Shown piece after piece: positions 44,264-52,964 of a stretch of DNA of 64,000 bases. The DNA is taken from NCBI GenBank assembly GCA_049840815.1, contig JASGJI010000004.1, positions 248,001 to 312,000 of the forward strand. The letters are read 5' to 3'. The notes under the pieces were generated by a model, which worked only from the letters and a program-made list of their open reading frames with translations, did no database searches and was not told the origin of the DNA. The position numbers and the translations under genes are program-made. The stretch's first letter is position 1. Every line of letters starts with the position of its first letter. Source of the stretch: JASGDN01 sp049840815 (GTDB taxonomy: Bacteria > Chloroflexota > Chloroflexia > Thermomicrobiales > UBA6265).

Positions 44264-45631
44264 TCAGGAATCGGACCCCGAGGGATACTTGCCCTTCAGG
44301 AGCGCCTGGACATCAGACGCCATGGTGTCGAGGGCGTCCTTGGCAGTCGCCTTGTTCAGCCACACGGCGTCGAGGCCCGCGCTGATGGCGGCATCGATCT
44401 TCTCGAAGTCCTTGAGAACGACCGGGCTGGAGATCGAGTTGTCCTTCAGGTAGTTCACCCCGGCATCGATGTACCCGTCGGGGTGGGCGCTGTTCTTGGT
44501 CCACAGGTCGATCGAAGCCTGGTCGATGTAGTACTTCTCCTCCAGCGGCATCATCAGCCCACGGGCGAAGAGATCGAGGTTATGGACCGGATCGTTGTGG
44601 AAGAGCCAGAAGGCCAGCGCTTCGTCCGGGTGTTCGGTGTCGGCGTGGACTGCCGTGATCGATCCAACGATGACGGTGGTCGGCGTCTTGAGCGTCGGCA
44701 GCACTGCGACGCCAACGGGTACCTGCGCTTCGCCCAGGCTCAGCAAGCTCCACTGGCCGTCGATGACCATTGCGACGCGGCGGCTCTGGAGCTGGACCGA
44801 TGTCGCCGGCAGATTCTCTGCCTGGGACGGCGTCGGGGCCACCTTGTGGACGTAGATGAGGTCCTGAAGCTTCTGGATGACCTCGGCACCCTCATCGGAG
44901 TTCAGTGTGAAGGTCGTCGCGTCCGCGTCCGTCAGGTCGCCGCCATTGCTCTTGACGAGCGGGAACCACCCAAGCCAGCCGCGCGGGAACGAGATGCCGT
45001 ACTGGCGGATGTTGTCGCCATCGAAGTCAGGATCGTTGGCCGTCTTGCCGCTGTTGTCGACCGTCACCGACTTGGCGAGCGCGACGAACTCGTCCCAGCT
45101 CAGCGCCTCGGACGCCTTCGCCGGAGGCGGGGTCACCCCCGATTCTTCGAACATCTCACGGTTGTAGAAGAGCATCATGATCTCGGCAGCGTTCATCGTG
45201 CCAAAGGTCTTGCCGGGCGCATAGTAGTAGAAGGTCTGGGGCAAGCGGTCGCCGAACACCGGGTACTTGTCGCGGTACTGCGTCATGTCCATGATCTTGC
45301 CATCGGCAGCCCATGCATGGGCGGGTCCCTCGGACATGTGGAACAGGTCAGGCAGGTCGTTCGCCGCCGCAAGGGTATTCAGCTTCGTGCCGTAGTCATC
45401 CGGCACATGGCGCTGGTCGATCGTGATGTTCGAGTTCGCTTCCTCGAACTTCTTGATCACATTGGTGATCGCCGTTTTCTCGTTGAGATCGCCCCAGTGC
45501 ATGAAGGTCAGGGTGACCTTGTCCTGCTTTGCAGCCGCCGGCCGCGCGGCCAGGATGGCTGCCGAGAGGGCAACGCCCGCGCCAGCGGTCTTCAGGAACC
45601 CACGTCGATTCATCGGTGAATCGGTCAACAC
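44264..45631 (-). CDS. CUT1 sugar ABC transporter substrate-binding protein
   Basis: A 455-residue SBP_bac_1 protein. A Tat signal (NRRGFLKTAGAGVALSAAILA) leads to KVTLTFMHWGDLNEKTAITN, then the usual two-lobe fold with LPDLFHMSEG and the AFWLFHNDP helix. The GTG ending at 45631 is preferred because AAGGAG is 8 nt upstream; an ATG at 45613 is possible. It captures the sugar for the two permeases below it. Neighbouring rhamnulokinase and aldolase suggest a 6-deoxyhexose or its glycoside. Confidence 0.9.
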   Translation of the reverse strand: MLTDSPMNRRGFLKTAGAGVALSAAILAARPAAAKQDKVTLTFMHWGDLNEKTAITNVIKKFEEANSNITIDQRHVPDDYGTKLNTLAAANDLPDLFHMSEGPAHAWAADGKIMDMTQYRDKYPVFGDRLPQTFYYYAPGKTFGTMNAAEIMMLFYNREMFEESGVTPPPAKASEALSWDEFVALAKSVTVDNSGKTANDPDFDGDNIRQYGISFPRGWLGWFPLVKSNGGDLTDADATTFTLNSDEGAEVIQKLQDLIYVHKVAPTPSQAENLPATSVQLQSRRVAMVIDGQWSLLSLGEAQVPVGVAVLPTLKTPTTVIVGSITAVHADTEHPDEALAFWLFHNDPVHNLDLFARGLMMPLEEKYYIDQASIDLWTKNSAHPDGYIDAGVNYLKDNSISSPVVLKDFEKIDAAISAGLDAVWLNKATAKDALDTMASDVQALLKGKYPSGSDS

Positions 45632-45711
45632 GTTGCACACTCCTTCGTCGCGAACAGGACACGGATCATTGCTGGGCCCCATCGGGGCACGGGCCGTCGG
45701 AGCTCCTTTCG

Positions 45712-47280
45712 TCAGTGCGTCATCGGGGGGAAGAACAGCAGGTCGGCGCCAGCGGCATCCATCGCGATCACCTCGTCGCCTCGCGTGCGGACCTCCCGGT
45801 CGCGGTCTCGATGCGAGATGACGCCTTCACGGATGGGGGGCGACAAGGGAAGCGTCAGGGGGGTATCCGGCCCGATGGACGAGATCGTCAGCTTGCGGCC
45901 AGACCGTGCTGCATCGCGCTGGGCGAGGGCAGCATCGATCACGGCTAAGTCGGCCCAGTCGGGCAGATGGACGACCACGGTCCGCGCCGAGGTGGTCCGG
46001 ATCGTCAGGGCATCGTGGGTGTAGGGGGATTCGATCGTGCACCGTTCGTCGTCGTGATCGAAGAGGAGGTTGATCGACGTCACATCCCCGTTATGGGTGA
46101 CGCCCTCCCGGACCGCCTCGCAGAGCGACGCAACCGTGCCGCCAACGATATCGAGGTTGAACCCGACATCGGCAGCACCGATCGGCGCGTGGCCATAGGG
46201 GGCCGGGAAGCCGAAGGCGCCGCGCAGGCGCTGGGCCACATCGGTCGTGCCATCGTCGGTACCGGCCGAAGGCGGCACGAAGGCGATATCCCGAAGCTGG
46301 GCGGGAAGCAGATGACTGCGGATGATACGTTCCCCGTCCTGGAAGTAAGCGGAGTCGCGCCGACGGCCAAGGATGAGCGCGGTCTCGAGGATGTCGCCGC
46401 TGTTGTTGCACTCGCCACGATCCGGATTGGCGTCCGGGCCGCAGTTCTCGATCGACCAGCCGATGTGGTTGGCGATGGCGGGCAACCCGCGATCGTAGAA
46501 GGCCTGCACCGCGTCCATCGCCTCGATGTCGTCGTAGGTGTCGGCGTATTGGGCGAGCGACGAGAGGGCGCAGGTTGTGGAGTGGGTGTGCGTGCCGAAG
46601 CGATCGATGTCGTGCAGTCCCTCCGGCGTGAACCAGCCGTCGAGCAACTCGTTTCGAAGCTCCGTCGCGAGGTCGTACGCGGATTCGATCCCCAGGGTGC
46701 GATGAATCTTGACGAGCGGACCGAGCGCGCGGGCGATGCCGGTGATGAATGGCCCCGGCCATTCATGGACCTGGACCTGGTATTCACGGCCAAGGCTATT
46801 GGCGTCCCAGCCATCCGCGAACGACCAGTAGGCCCGGATGGCGGCGATCGATGCGTCGATGAGCTTGAAGGCACGTTCGTCCTGCCGGAAGTGGGCCAGT
46901 GCGTAGAGTGCGTGGAAACCCTCACGCAGGTTATGAGGCAGGAAGCGGACGAGGTAGCCGTCGATGCGATCGCGATTGAGGGGCAGCGCCACCAGCTCGC
47001 TGTATGAGAAATACGCTGCCCTGGCGTGTCCCTCGATGACCTCGTCCGGCACGGCGATCCCGAGGACGGATTCGGCGACGAGCAGGGCGTTGAGGTGGCG
47101 TCCCGGCACATGGGATTCCGAATGCGAGTCGTTGAAGGCCATGCGGGCTTCGGGCAGCACCGTCGCGGCGAAGAAGGGGTATCCGTGGTCGTCGCGGTCG
47201 AAGACTCGGCCCATCGTTTCGCATCCGAGGGCGATCGCGCCGCGGAGATCGGTCGTGTTGACGTCCGAAAGACGGCGCAT
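45712..47280 (-). CDS. (Alpha/alpha)-toroid glycosidase-like protein
   Basis: A 522-residue protein rich in paired helices: SHVPGRHLNALLVAESVLG, LVALPLNRDRI, GIARALGPLVKIHRTLG, THTHSTTCALSSLAQYADTYDD, ECNNSGDILETALILGRR. A C-terminal beta domain follows (about 420-522, TIRTTSARTVVVHLPDW). This fits the (alpha/alpha)6 fold of several glycosidase families such as GH127-like enzymes, but no family can be named with confidence. No signal peptide. The ATG ending at 47280 has AAGGGGA 7 nt upstream. It is the first gene of the leftward operon and probably splits the imported glycoside. Confidence 0.6.
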   Translation of the reverse strand: MRRLSDVNTTDLRGAIALGCETMGRVFDRDDHGYPFFAATVLPEARMAFNDSHSESHVPGRHLNALLVAESVLGIAVPDEVIEGHARAAYFSYSELVALPLNRDRIDGYLVRFLPHNLREGFHALYALAHFRQDERAFKLIDASIAAIRAYWSFADGWDANSLGREYQVQVHEWPGPFITGIARALGPLVKIHRTLGIESAYDLATELRNELLDGWFTPEGLHDIDRFGTHTHSTTCALSSLAQYADTYDDIEAMDAVQAFYDRGLPAIANHIGWSIENCGPDANPDRGECNNSGDILETALILGRRRDSAYFQDGERIIRSHLLPAQLRDIAFVPPSAGTDDGTTDVAQRLRGAFGFPAPYGHAPIGAADVGFNLDIVGGTVASLCEAVREGVTHNGDVTSINLLFDHDDERCTIESPYTHDALTIRTTSARTVVVHLPDWADLAVIDAALAQRDAARSGRKLTISSIGPDTPLTLPLSPPIREGVISHRDRDREVRTRGDEVIAMDAAGADLLFFPPMTH

Positions 47281-47458
47281 GTGCCTATCCCCTTGTGTCG
47301 AGTACTGGTCCCACCATGTCTCTCGCCTAAGCGCCTGAGGTCGCGCACCCACGAAACCAGGCAGAAGCAGGGCAAGATCTCGTCGCCGGCAACCAGCGTT
47401 CAGCATCGTGTGTCCCCCACCGGGTCGCGAAGGTCGTCACGTTGTTTGCATGCCGAGG

Positions 47459-47487
47459 ATAGTAGGGGCGCGATCGCGCCCCGTCAA
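47459..47487 (-). promoter_or_regulatory. Leftward promoter with palindromic operator in the spacer
   Basis: On the minus strand TTGACG (47482-47487), a 17-bp spacer and TACTAT (47459-47464) form a sigma70 promoter. The spacer plus one base is the perfect 18-bp palindrome GGGGCGCGATCGCGCCCC (47465-47482). A protein on this site would block polymerase directly. It would drive the glycosidase-like and ABC transporter genes. The 5' leader is about 170 nt. Confidence 0.7.
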
Positions 47488-47498
47488 GCCTTGCGGAG

Positions 47499-47513
47499 AT
47501 ATTGATCCAATAT
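47499..47513. promoter_or_regulatory. ATATTG-ATC-CAATAT dyad in the divergent control region
   Basis: A perfect 6-bp inverted repeat with a 3-bp centre lies 12 bp upstream of the leftward -35 box and about 80 bp upstream of the rightward promoter. It is a good candidate binding site for the SorC-type regulator encoded next to it, or for a global activator. Confidence 0.5.
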
Positions 47514-47592
47514 AGGCATAATTATCCACGAAATTGGAGAATCACTGGCCATCGATCGACCAATTGAGCATAAACATTCCTACATAGGATAC

Positions 47593-47621
47593 TTGCCCGA
47601 AATGGAGCTGGTCGCTATACT
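47593..47621 (+). promoter_or_regulatory. Rightward promoter of the regulator-kinase-aldolase operon
   Basis: TTGCCC (47593-47598), a 17-bp spacer and TATACT (47616-47621). The 5' leader before the SorC start at 47696 is about 70 nt. The surrounding 47500-47600 stretch is unusually AT-rich for the window. Confidence 0.65.
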
Positions 47622-47695
47622 TGGCCACCTGAAGGCCATGCGATGAACCTCCACCGGCTACTGCGGACCTGCGTCGCTGCAGACAGGACGATGCA

Positions 47696-48688
47696 TTGAC
47701 AGATGTGCCGAGAATTCACCGGACCGATCTCCTCGCCGAGGTTGCCGATCTCTACTACCTTCAGGACTGGACCCAATCGAAGCTTGCCCGGCACACGGGC
47801 CTGTCACAGTCACAGATCTCGCGCATGCTTCGCGAGGCCCGCGATCGGGGAATCGTCCAGATCCATGTGCATCGTCCGCTGCGCACCGCAACGAGCTACG
47901 AACGCCAGGTGGGCGAAGCCCTCGGGCTCGCCGACTGTCGGGTCCTGGCTATCGACCCGGCGCAGGGCGAGCCCGACCCGGACGCCACCAGCGCCCAGGT
48001 CGGGGCGCTGGCTGCCCAGTACCTCCAGGACCGGATCGCCGATCGCATGGTGATCGGGGTCGGCTGGGGCAGCATGGTCCGGGCGACGATCACCAGCGGC
48101 ATCCTTCAGGGGAAACGCAACGTCACCGTTGTCCAGATCCAAGGTGGGGTGGGAGGAGCCTCCCAAGATGTCGATGGCGCCCGCCTCACGGCCGAGTTGG
48201 GGCGAACCCTGGGCGCGACCACGCACTACCTCAATGCTCCGATGATCGTCGCCGATCCCTCCATACGCATCGGCCTGATGCGGGACCCACACATCCGCCG
48301 CACCATCGAGCTCGGTCGCACGGCCGATGTGTCGATCGTGGGCATCGGCGCCATATCGCCGCAGTCGGGGCTCTACCGCGCCGGCTACCTCAATGACGAC
48401 GACCTTGCCTACATCGAGCGGGCGGGAGCGGTGGGCGATGTCTGCGGTCACTACTTCCGCGAGGATGGCAGTTCCTGCCCGCTCGAGATCGACGACCGCA
48501 TCCTTGGTCTCGCGCGCGAGGCGCTCCAGGCTATCCCCATCCGGGTCGGCGTCGCATACGGAACGAGCAAGGCCGCCAGCACGATCGGCGCGGCCCGCTC
48601 CCGCCTCATCAACATCCTAATCACCGACGAGCCAACCGCCCGCACCATGCTCGACCTTCTCGGCTCTCCGACGGGCACCGACTCGTGA
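47696..48688 (+). CDS. SorC/DeoR-superfamily sugar-responsive transcriptional regulator
   Basis: A 330-residue SorC-type regulator. The N-terminal helix-turn-helix reads DLYYLQDWTQSKLARHTGLS, then QISRMLREARDRGIVQI. The C-terminal sugar-phosphate-sensing domain follows, with VIGVGWGSMVRA, then VQIQGGVGG and a late VAYGTSKAASTIGAARS. It probably senses a phosphorylated intermediate made by the downstream kinases. The TTG start has AGGAC about 7 nt upstream. Its stop overlaps the kinase start by 4 bp. Confidence 0.88.
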   Translation: MTDVPRIHRTDLLAEVADLYYLQDWTQSKLARHTGLSQSQISRMLREARDRGIVQIHVHRPLRTATSYERQVGEALGLADCRVLAIDPAQGEPDPDATSAQVGALAAQYLQDRIADRMVIGVGWGSMVRATITSGILQGKRNVTVVQIQGGVGGASQDVDGARLTAELGRTLGATTHYLNAPMIVADPSIRIGLMRDPHIRRTIELGRTADVSIVGIGAISPQSGLYRAGYLNDDDLAYIERAGAVGDVCGHYFREDGSSCPLEIDDRILGLAREALQAIPIRVGVAYGTSKAASTIGAARSRLINILITDEPTARTMLDLLGSPTGTDS

Positions 48689-50175
48689 GCGTCCTCGCCT
48701 TCGACATCGGCGCCAGCAGCGGACGCGCCTACGGAGCCTCCCTTGCTGGAGACCGACTGCACGTCGACGAGATCGCCCGGTTCCCGAACGGCCCGGTGCG
48801 CCGTGGCTCCAGCATCGCGTGGGACTATCCCGGATTGCTGAACCACATCATGGAGACCATCCGCACGGCGACGACGAGCGGCATCCGATACGACAGCCTC
48901 GGGATCGTCACCTGGGGGCTGGACTTCGGGATCGTCGATGCCGATGGTGGCCTTGTCGAACTCCCCCGTCACCATCGCGATCCTCGCAATATCACCGGAA
49001 TGCGACGGGTGCTTGAGCGGATCGACCGGCGCGATCTCTTCGAGCAGTCGGGTATCCAGCACATGCGCTTCAACTCACTGTTCCACCTGGCCGAGATGGC
49101 GGCCGACCCGGCTCGGCCGCTGGATCGCGGCGTGGCCCTCCTCCAGATCCCCGACCTCCTCAATCATGCTCTGACCGGTATCCGGCAAAACGAATACACC
49201 AATGCCACGACCACACAGCTGATCGACATCCGGACTGGCGACTGGAACCTGTCCCTGTTTGACCGGATCGGGGTCCCCCGCCATCTCGTTCATCCGGTCA
49301 CGCACGCACCGGCATCCATCGGCCCACTCCGCTCGCAACACGCGGCTGGCGAGATCGATGTCATCACCGTGGCCAGTCACGATACGGCGTCGGCCGTCAT
49401 CGCCGCGCCGCTCACCCCGCGGACGGCGTTCCTGAGTTGCGGAACCTGGTCGCTGCTGGGAGCTGAGCTGGGCCACCCGATCCTCACTGACCGCGCTTTC
49501 GCCCTGAATGTGAGCAATGAGGGCGGTGTGGCGGGCACCACGAGGCTGCTCAAGAACATCATGGGGCTCTGGATCCTCGAGTCTTGCCGTCGGGCCTGGG
49601 ATCTCTACCCGAGCGATCCCCATCACCTCATCGACGCCGCGCGGGAGGCCGTTGACATCCACGCCTATATCGATCCGGACGATCCAGCCTTCGAAGCGCC
49701 GGACTCGATGCCCGATGCGATCTGGAGTTCGCTCGCGGCATCCGGCCAGGAACTCCCCTCCACACGAGGCGAGATAGTGCGTGTCATCCTGCAAAGCCTT
49801 GCCCTGAAATACCGATACACCCTCGATCTCATCGAATCCGCAGTCGGGGAGCGGTTCGACGCCCTGCAGATCGTGGGGGGTGGGGCGAACAATGCACTGC
49901 TCTGCCAGTGGACGGCCAATGCCATCGGCCGGCCGGTGCTGGCTGGCCCGGTCGAGGCCACCATGCTCGGCAATGTCGCCATGCAACTCCTGCACCGGGG
50001 TGACGTCTCCTCGGTTCAGGAGTTCCGCGCCATCGTGCAGGCGACCTTCCCGCCCACCTGCTACGAGCCGCGCGATGGCGATGACTGGGATGCACGGTAC
50101 GAACATTTCCAGACAGTCGCTGGCCGTGAACCAGCAGCGCACGTGACCGCGACGGTCGAGGAGTTCAGACCATGA
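48685..50175 (+). CDS. rhaB: Rhamnulokinase-like FGGY kinase
   Basis: A 496-residue FGGY kinase of the rhamnulokinase group. The phosphate-1 motif is LAFDIGASSGRAYGA, the substrate region has IVTWGLDFGIVD and QIPDLLNHALTG, the phosphate-2 motif is ASHDTASAV...FLSCGTWSLLG, and IVGGGANNALLCQWTANAIG lies near the C-terminus. It converts L-rhamnulose (or a related ketose) to the 1-phosphate. It is coupled by 4-bp overlaps to the regulator before it and the aldolase after it. Rhamnulose is the best guess; no rhamnose isomerase gene is present. Confidence 0.88.
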   Translation: MSVLAFDIGASSGRAYGASLAGDRLHVDEIARFPNGPVRRGSSIAWDYPGLLNHIMETIRTATTSGIRYDSLGIVTWGLDFGIVDADGGLVELPRHHRDPRNITGMRRVLERIDRRDLFEQSGIQHMRFNSLFHLAEMAADPARPLDRGVALLQIPDLLNHALTGIRQNEYTNATTTQLIDIRTGDWNLSLFDRIGVPRHLVHPVTHAPASIGPLRSQHAAGEIDVITVASHDTASAVIAAPLTPRTAFLSCGTWSLLGAELGHPILTDRAFALNVSNEGGVAGTTRLLKNIMGLWILESCRRAWDLYPSDPHHLIDAAREAVDIHAYIDPDDPAFEAPDSMPDAIWSSLAASGQELPSTRGEIVRVILQSLALKYRYTLDLIESAVGERFDALQIVGGGANNALLCQWTANAIGRPVLAGPVEATMLGNVAMQLLHRGDVSSVQEFRAIVQATFPPTCYEPRDGDDWDARYEHFQTVAGREPAAHVTATVEEFRP

Positions 50176-50870
50176 CCAGGCCGATGTCCCCGAAGCTCGC
50201 CGATCTCGCCCAGTATTCCGCCAATGTCGTTCGGTCAGGGCTTGCCGTTGGTCCCGGCGGGAACACCAGCGTGCGGGATGGCACTACCATGTGGATCTCG
50301 CCCAGTGGCCTGGCACTCGATGCCATCGCGAACGAGCAATGGGTCGCCCTCGACATCGCGACTGGCCAGCCCGTGCACGCACCGTTGCGCCCGTCATCCG
50401 AATACCTGATGCACCTTGGCATCTACCGGGAGCGTCCGGACGTGCACGCCATCGTCCACACCCATCCGACCTACACGATCGCGGTCGCCAGCACCGGATA
50501 CGACACCATCCCGATCATGTTCCCCGATCATGTCGCCATCGCCGGGTGCCTTGCGGCGCTGGAATACATCACCCCCTGCACCCCGGAGCTTGCGGAAACG
50601 GTCTCTAGGGAACTGGCAGCACCGGCGGCACCTGGGCTCATCCTTCGGAATCATGGCCTCATCACCGTCGGCGCCACGATGCGTGAGGCCTGGAACCGCA
50701 CCATCGTCACCGAGGAGGCGGCGCGAGTCTTCACCTTCGCGCGTCTCCTCGGAACGCCGCGCATCCTCACGGACGACGAGTGTGAGGCGATCCTGGCCCT
50801 CGACGCCGAACGCTACCGCCAACAACTCCTGCGGGTGGCAGACGCCAACGGATCGCACGACCTGCGATGA
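50172..50870 (+). CDS. Class II aldolase (FucA/RhaD/AraD superfamily)
   Basis: A 232-residue zinc aldolase. The signatures are GPGGNTSVRDG, catalytic acid in SSEYLMHLGIY, zinc ligands in IVHTHPTYT and the third histidine in LRNHGLITVG. It would split rhamnulose-1-phosphate or fuculose-1-phosphate into dihydroxyacetone phosphate and L-lactaldehyde. The size fits FucA-type enzymes better than the longer E. coli RhaD. It is coupled to genes on both sides. Confidence 0.88.
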   Translation: MTRPMSPKLADLAQYSANVVRSGLAVGPGGNTSVRDGTTMWISPSGLALDAIANEQWVALDIATGQPVHAPLRPSSEYLMHLGIYRERPDVHAIVHTHPTYTIAVASTGYDTIPIMFPDHVAIAGCLAALEYITPCTPELAETVSRELAAPAAPGLILRNHGLITVGATMREAWNRTIVTEEAARVFTFARLLGTPRILTDDECEAILALDAERYRQQLLRVADANGSHDLR

Positions 50871-52285
50871 CCCGATGCGCCTACCTGGGGATCGACCTTG
50901 GGACGCAGGGGGTCCGCGTCGTCGCCCTTGGTGGCGACGGTGAGTTGATCGCAACGTCAATGCGTCCCTTCGCAAACGTCACCGCACCCACGCAGGACCC
51001 GAGACGTTGGCTCGATCATGCCCTGTACGGCCTGGCGGAGGTCGCCGCAGCGTGTGCTGCGCAGGGTGCGTCGATCCGGTCACTCTCGTTCTCGGGGACG
51101 TCCGGCACCGTGGTTCCGCTCGACCGCAAGCACCAGCCAGTTGCAGAGGCCCTGATGTACCACGACACCCGGTCTCGTGAGGTTGCAGCCGCCATCTCCG
51201 AGCGTACTGGCGTGCGCATGAATGCCAGCTGGGGCTTGCCGAAGATTGCCTGGTTCCACGCCACCAAACCGGACCTCGGCGCCACCATCGCTGGGTGGCG
51301 TCATCCGAACGACCTGCTGCTCGGCGCGCTCACCGGGCGATGGGACATCACGGACGAGGGCAGCGCCCTGAAGACCGGGTACGACCTGGAAGCCCGGGCC
51401 TGGGTGGAGCCGGTGCTGGAAGCTGCGCGGGTGGATCGGGACCTCCTGCCCAAGGTCGTGCCGTCCGGCAGCGTCGTCGCATGGGGGATATCGTCAATCC
51501 CCGGAATGGGGAAGACCGCCGTCGTTAGCGGCTCCACGGACGGCGTCTGCTCGCATATCGCCTCCGGTGCCATGACACCGGGAGCCTGGAACACCACGCT
51601 CGGCACCACGATGGTCATCAAGGGCGTCAGCGAGGCGCCCATTCGCGACCCCGAACATCGCATCTACAACCACCGACACCCCGATGGGGGATGGATTCCC
51701 GGGGCAGCGAGCGCCACTGGAGCGGGCTGGATCACGTCACACTTCTCCGGGCACGGTCTCGACGAAATCACCACCTCGGCGGCCACACACATACCCACGA
51801 CCATCCTTGCCTGGCCACTGCATACGCGGGGCGAGCGATTCCCATTCCCTGCTCCGGACGCTCATGGGTTCTTTCCGGACGATGCAGGCCCGAGCCTCGC
51901 ATTCGCGGCAGGGCTGGAGGGGGTCGCCTTTCTCGAGCGCATGGCGTATACGCTCCTGGCGAGCCTGGGAGCGCAGTCGGTGGGGCCTGTGGGGACAACA
52001 GGTGGCGGATCAAGGAATACGCTCTGGACCCGCATCCGCAGTGCGGTGCTGGACCGACCGATCGTGCGCGTACGCCAAGCCGATGCCGCCGTAGGAGCGG
52101 CGATCCTCGGGGCGGCGAGCGTCGATTTCTCTTCGCTGGCAGAGGCGGGTAGGCAACTCATCATTCCTGACGGGATTGTCATCCCGGACCGTTCGCTCGT
52201 TGAAGCCTATCGGGAGCGATACGGCCTGTTCGTCGATCACCTGGTTGCGCGAGGGGATCTCGTAGACGGGAGCATTTGGCGATGA
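50867..52285 (+). CDS. FGGY family carbohydrate kinase (xylulokinase-like)
   Basis: A 472-residue second FGGY kinase of the operon. Motifs are YLGIDLGTQGVRVVAL, SLSFSGTSGTVVPLD, MYHDTRSREVAA, SGSTDGVCSHIASGAM and TTGGGSRNTLWTRIRSAVLDRPI. The active-site aspartate is in the STDG stretch. The substrate differs from that of the rhamnulokinase-like enzyme, perhaps a second ketose from the same glycoside. Stop and start codons overlap its neighbours. Confidence 0.88.
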   Translation: MTRCAYLGIDLGTQGVRVVALGGDGELIATSMRPFANVTAPTQDPRRWLDHALYGLAEVAAACAAQGASIRSLSFSGTSGTVVPLDRKHQPVAEALMYHDTRSREVAAAISERTGVRMNASWGLPKIAWFHATKPDLGATIAGWRHPNDLLLGALTGRWDITDEGSALKTGYDLEARAWVEPVLEAARVDRDLLPKVVPSGSVVAWGISSIPGMGKTAVVSGSTDGVCSHIASGAMTPGAWNTTLGTTMVIKGVSEAPIRDPEHRIYNHRHPDGGWIPGAASATGAGWITSHFSGHGLDEITTSAATHIPTTILAWPLHTRGERFPFPAPDAHGFFPDDAGPSLAFAAGLEGVAFLERMAYTLLASLGAQSVGPVGTTGGGSRNTLWTRIRSAVLDRPIVRVRQADAAVGAAILGAASVDFSSLAEAGRQLIIPDGIVIPDRSLVEAYRERYGLFVDHLVARGDLVDGSIWR

Positions 52286-52896
52286 CGATCCTTCATCTGG
52301 TCCGCCACGGGTCGACGCCGTGGACGGAAGACGGGAATCGTTATACGGGCAGCACCGATGTGCCGCTTTCCCCGACTGGCCGCGAAGAGGTGGAACGGAC
52401 GGGTCGAGGAATGGCGACGCTCGCTGTCGATGCGGTCATGACGTCCCCGCTCCTTCGCGCGGCGGAGACGGCATCGACAATCGCTTGGTCTCACGGGCTG
52501 GAACCGGTAATGGAGCCGGGGTTGGCCGAGATCGACTTCGGGCAATGGGAAGGGCTCCGCAGGGCGGAGATCCTGCTTCACCACCCGCAGGCGTGGGAGA
52601 CGTGGCGCCAGCGTCCGGAGGTGACCCGAGCCGGCACTACCGGGGAGACTGGGGCCGATGTCGTCGTGCGGGCACTGGCAGCACTTGATGGTATCGCGGC
52701 GACGTTCCCCGACGGTGAGGTGATCGCGGTGACGCACAACACGCTGATCCGCCTCGTGCTTGTCGCGATCCTGGGAGCCCCCCTCAAGAGCTATGGTTCG
52801 CTCGTGATCGAGCCTGGCAGTGTGACCCAGATCGAGTTGCTGCGTGACGCCGACCCGCGGATCATTGCGACCAATCGAGTACTGGTTCATAGTTGA
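52282..52896 (+). CDS. Histidine phosphatase superfamily protein
   Basis: A 204-residue phosphatase/mutase-like protein. The catalytic LVRHGSTPW motif, the second RHG-type arginine region (TSPLLRAAETA), the acid in GLAEIDFGQWEGLRR and the C-terminal histidine in VIAVTHNTLIR are all present. It may remove phosphate from sugar phosphates, preventing toxic build-up. Its ATG overlaps the kinase stop (ATGA), so it is the last gene of the five-gene operon. Confidence 0.88.
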   Translation: MTILHLVRHGSTPWTEDGNRYTGSTDVPLSPTGREEVERTGRGMATLAVDAVMTSPLLRAAETASTIAWSHGLEPVMEPGLAEIDFGQWEGLRRAEILLHHPQAWETWRQRPEVTRAGTTGETGADVVVRALAALDGIAATFPDGEVIAVTHNTLIRLVLVAILGAPLKSYGSLVIEPGSVTQIELLRDADPRIIATNRVLVHS

Positions 52897-52943
52897 CTTC
52901 GTCAGGCGTTGACAACGACATCCGCCACAACCCGGCACCCGAT

Positions 52944-52964
52944 TGTGACGTCACATTTCGTCAC
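52944..52964 (+). repeat. Palindrome and arm-type repeat near the right end
   Basis: TGTGACGTCACA (52944-52955) is a perfect palindrome and overlaps CGTCACATTTCGTCAC (52949-52964), which matches the left-end repeat at 22280-22296. It lies about 120 bp inside the right attachment repeat. Confidence 0.5.

Noticed and set aside
43233..44453. Long open frame opposite the ABC permease genes
   Set aside because: It is antisense to two well-defined permeases, Asp/Gln/Arg-rich and without any domain. High GC gives many such shadows here.
47465..47482. GGGGCGCGATCGCGCCCC as a terminator
   Set aside because: It lies exactly between a -35 and a -10 box, lacks a T-tract, and sits in a divergent control region, so an operator is more likely.
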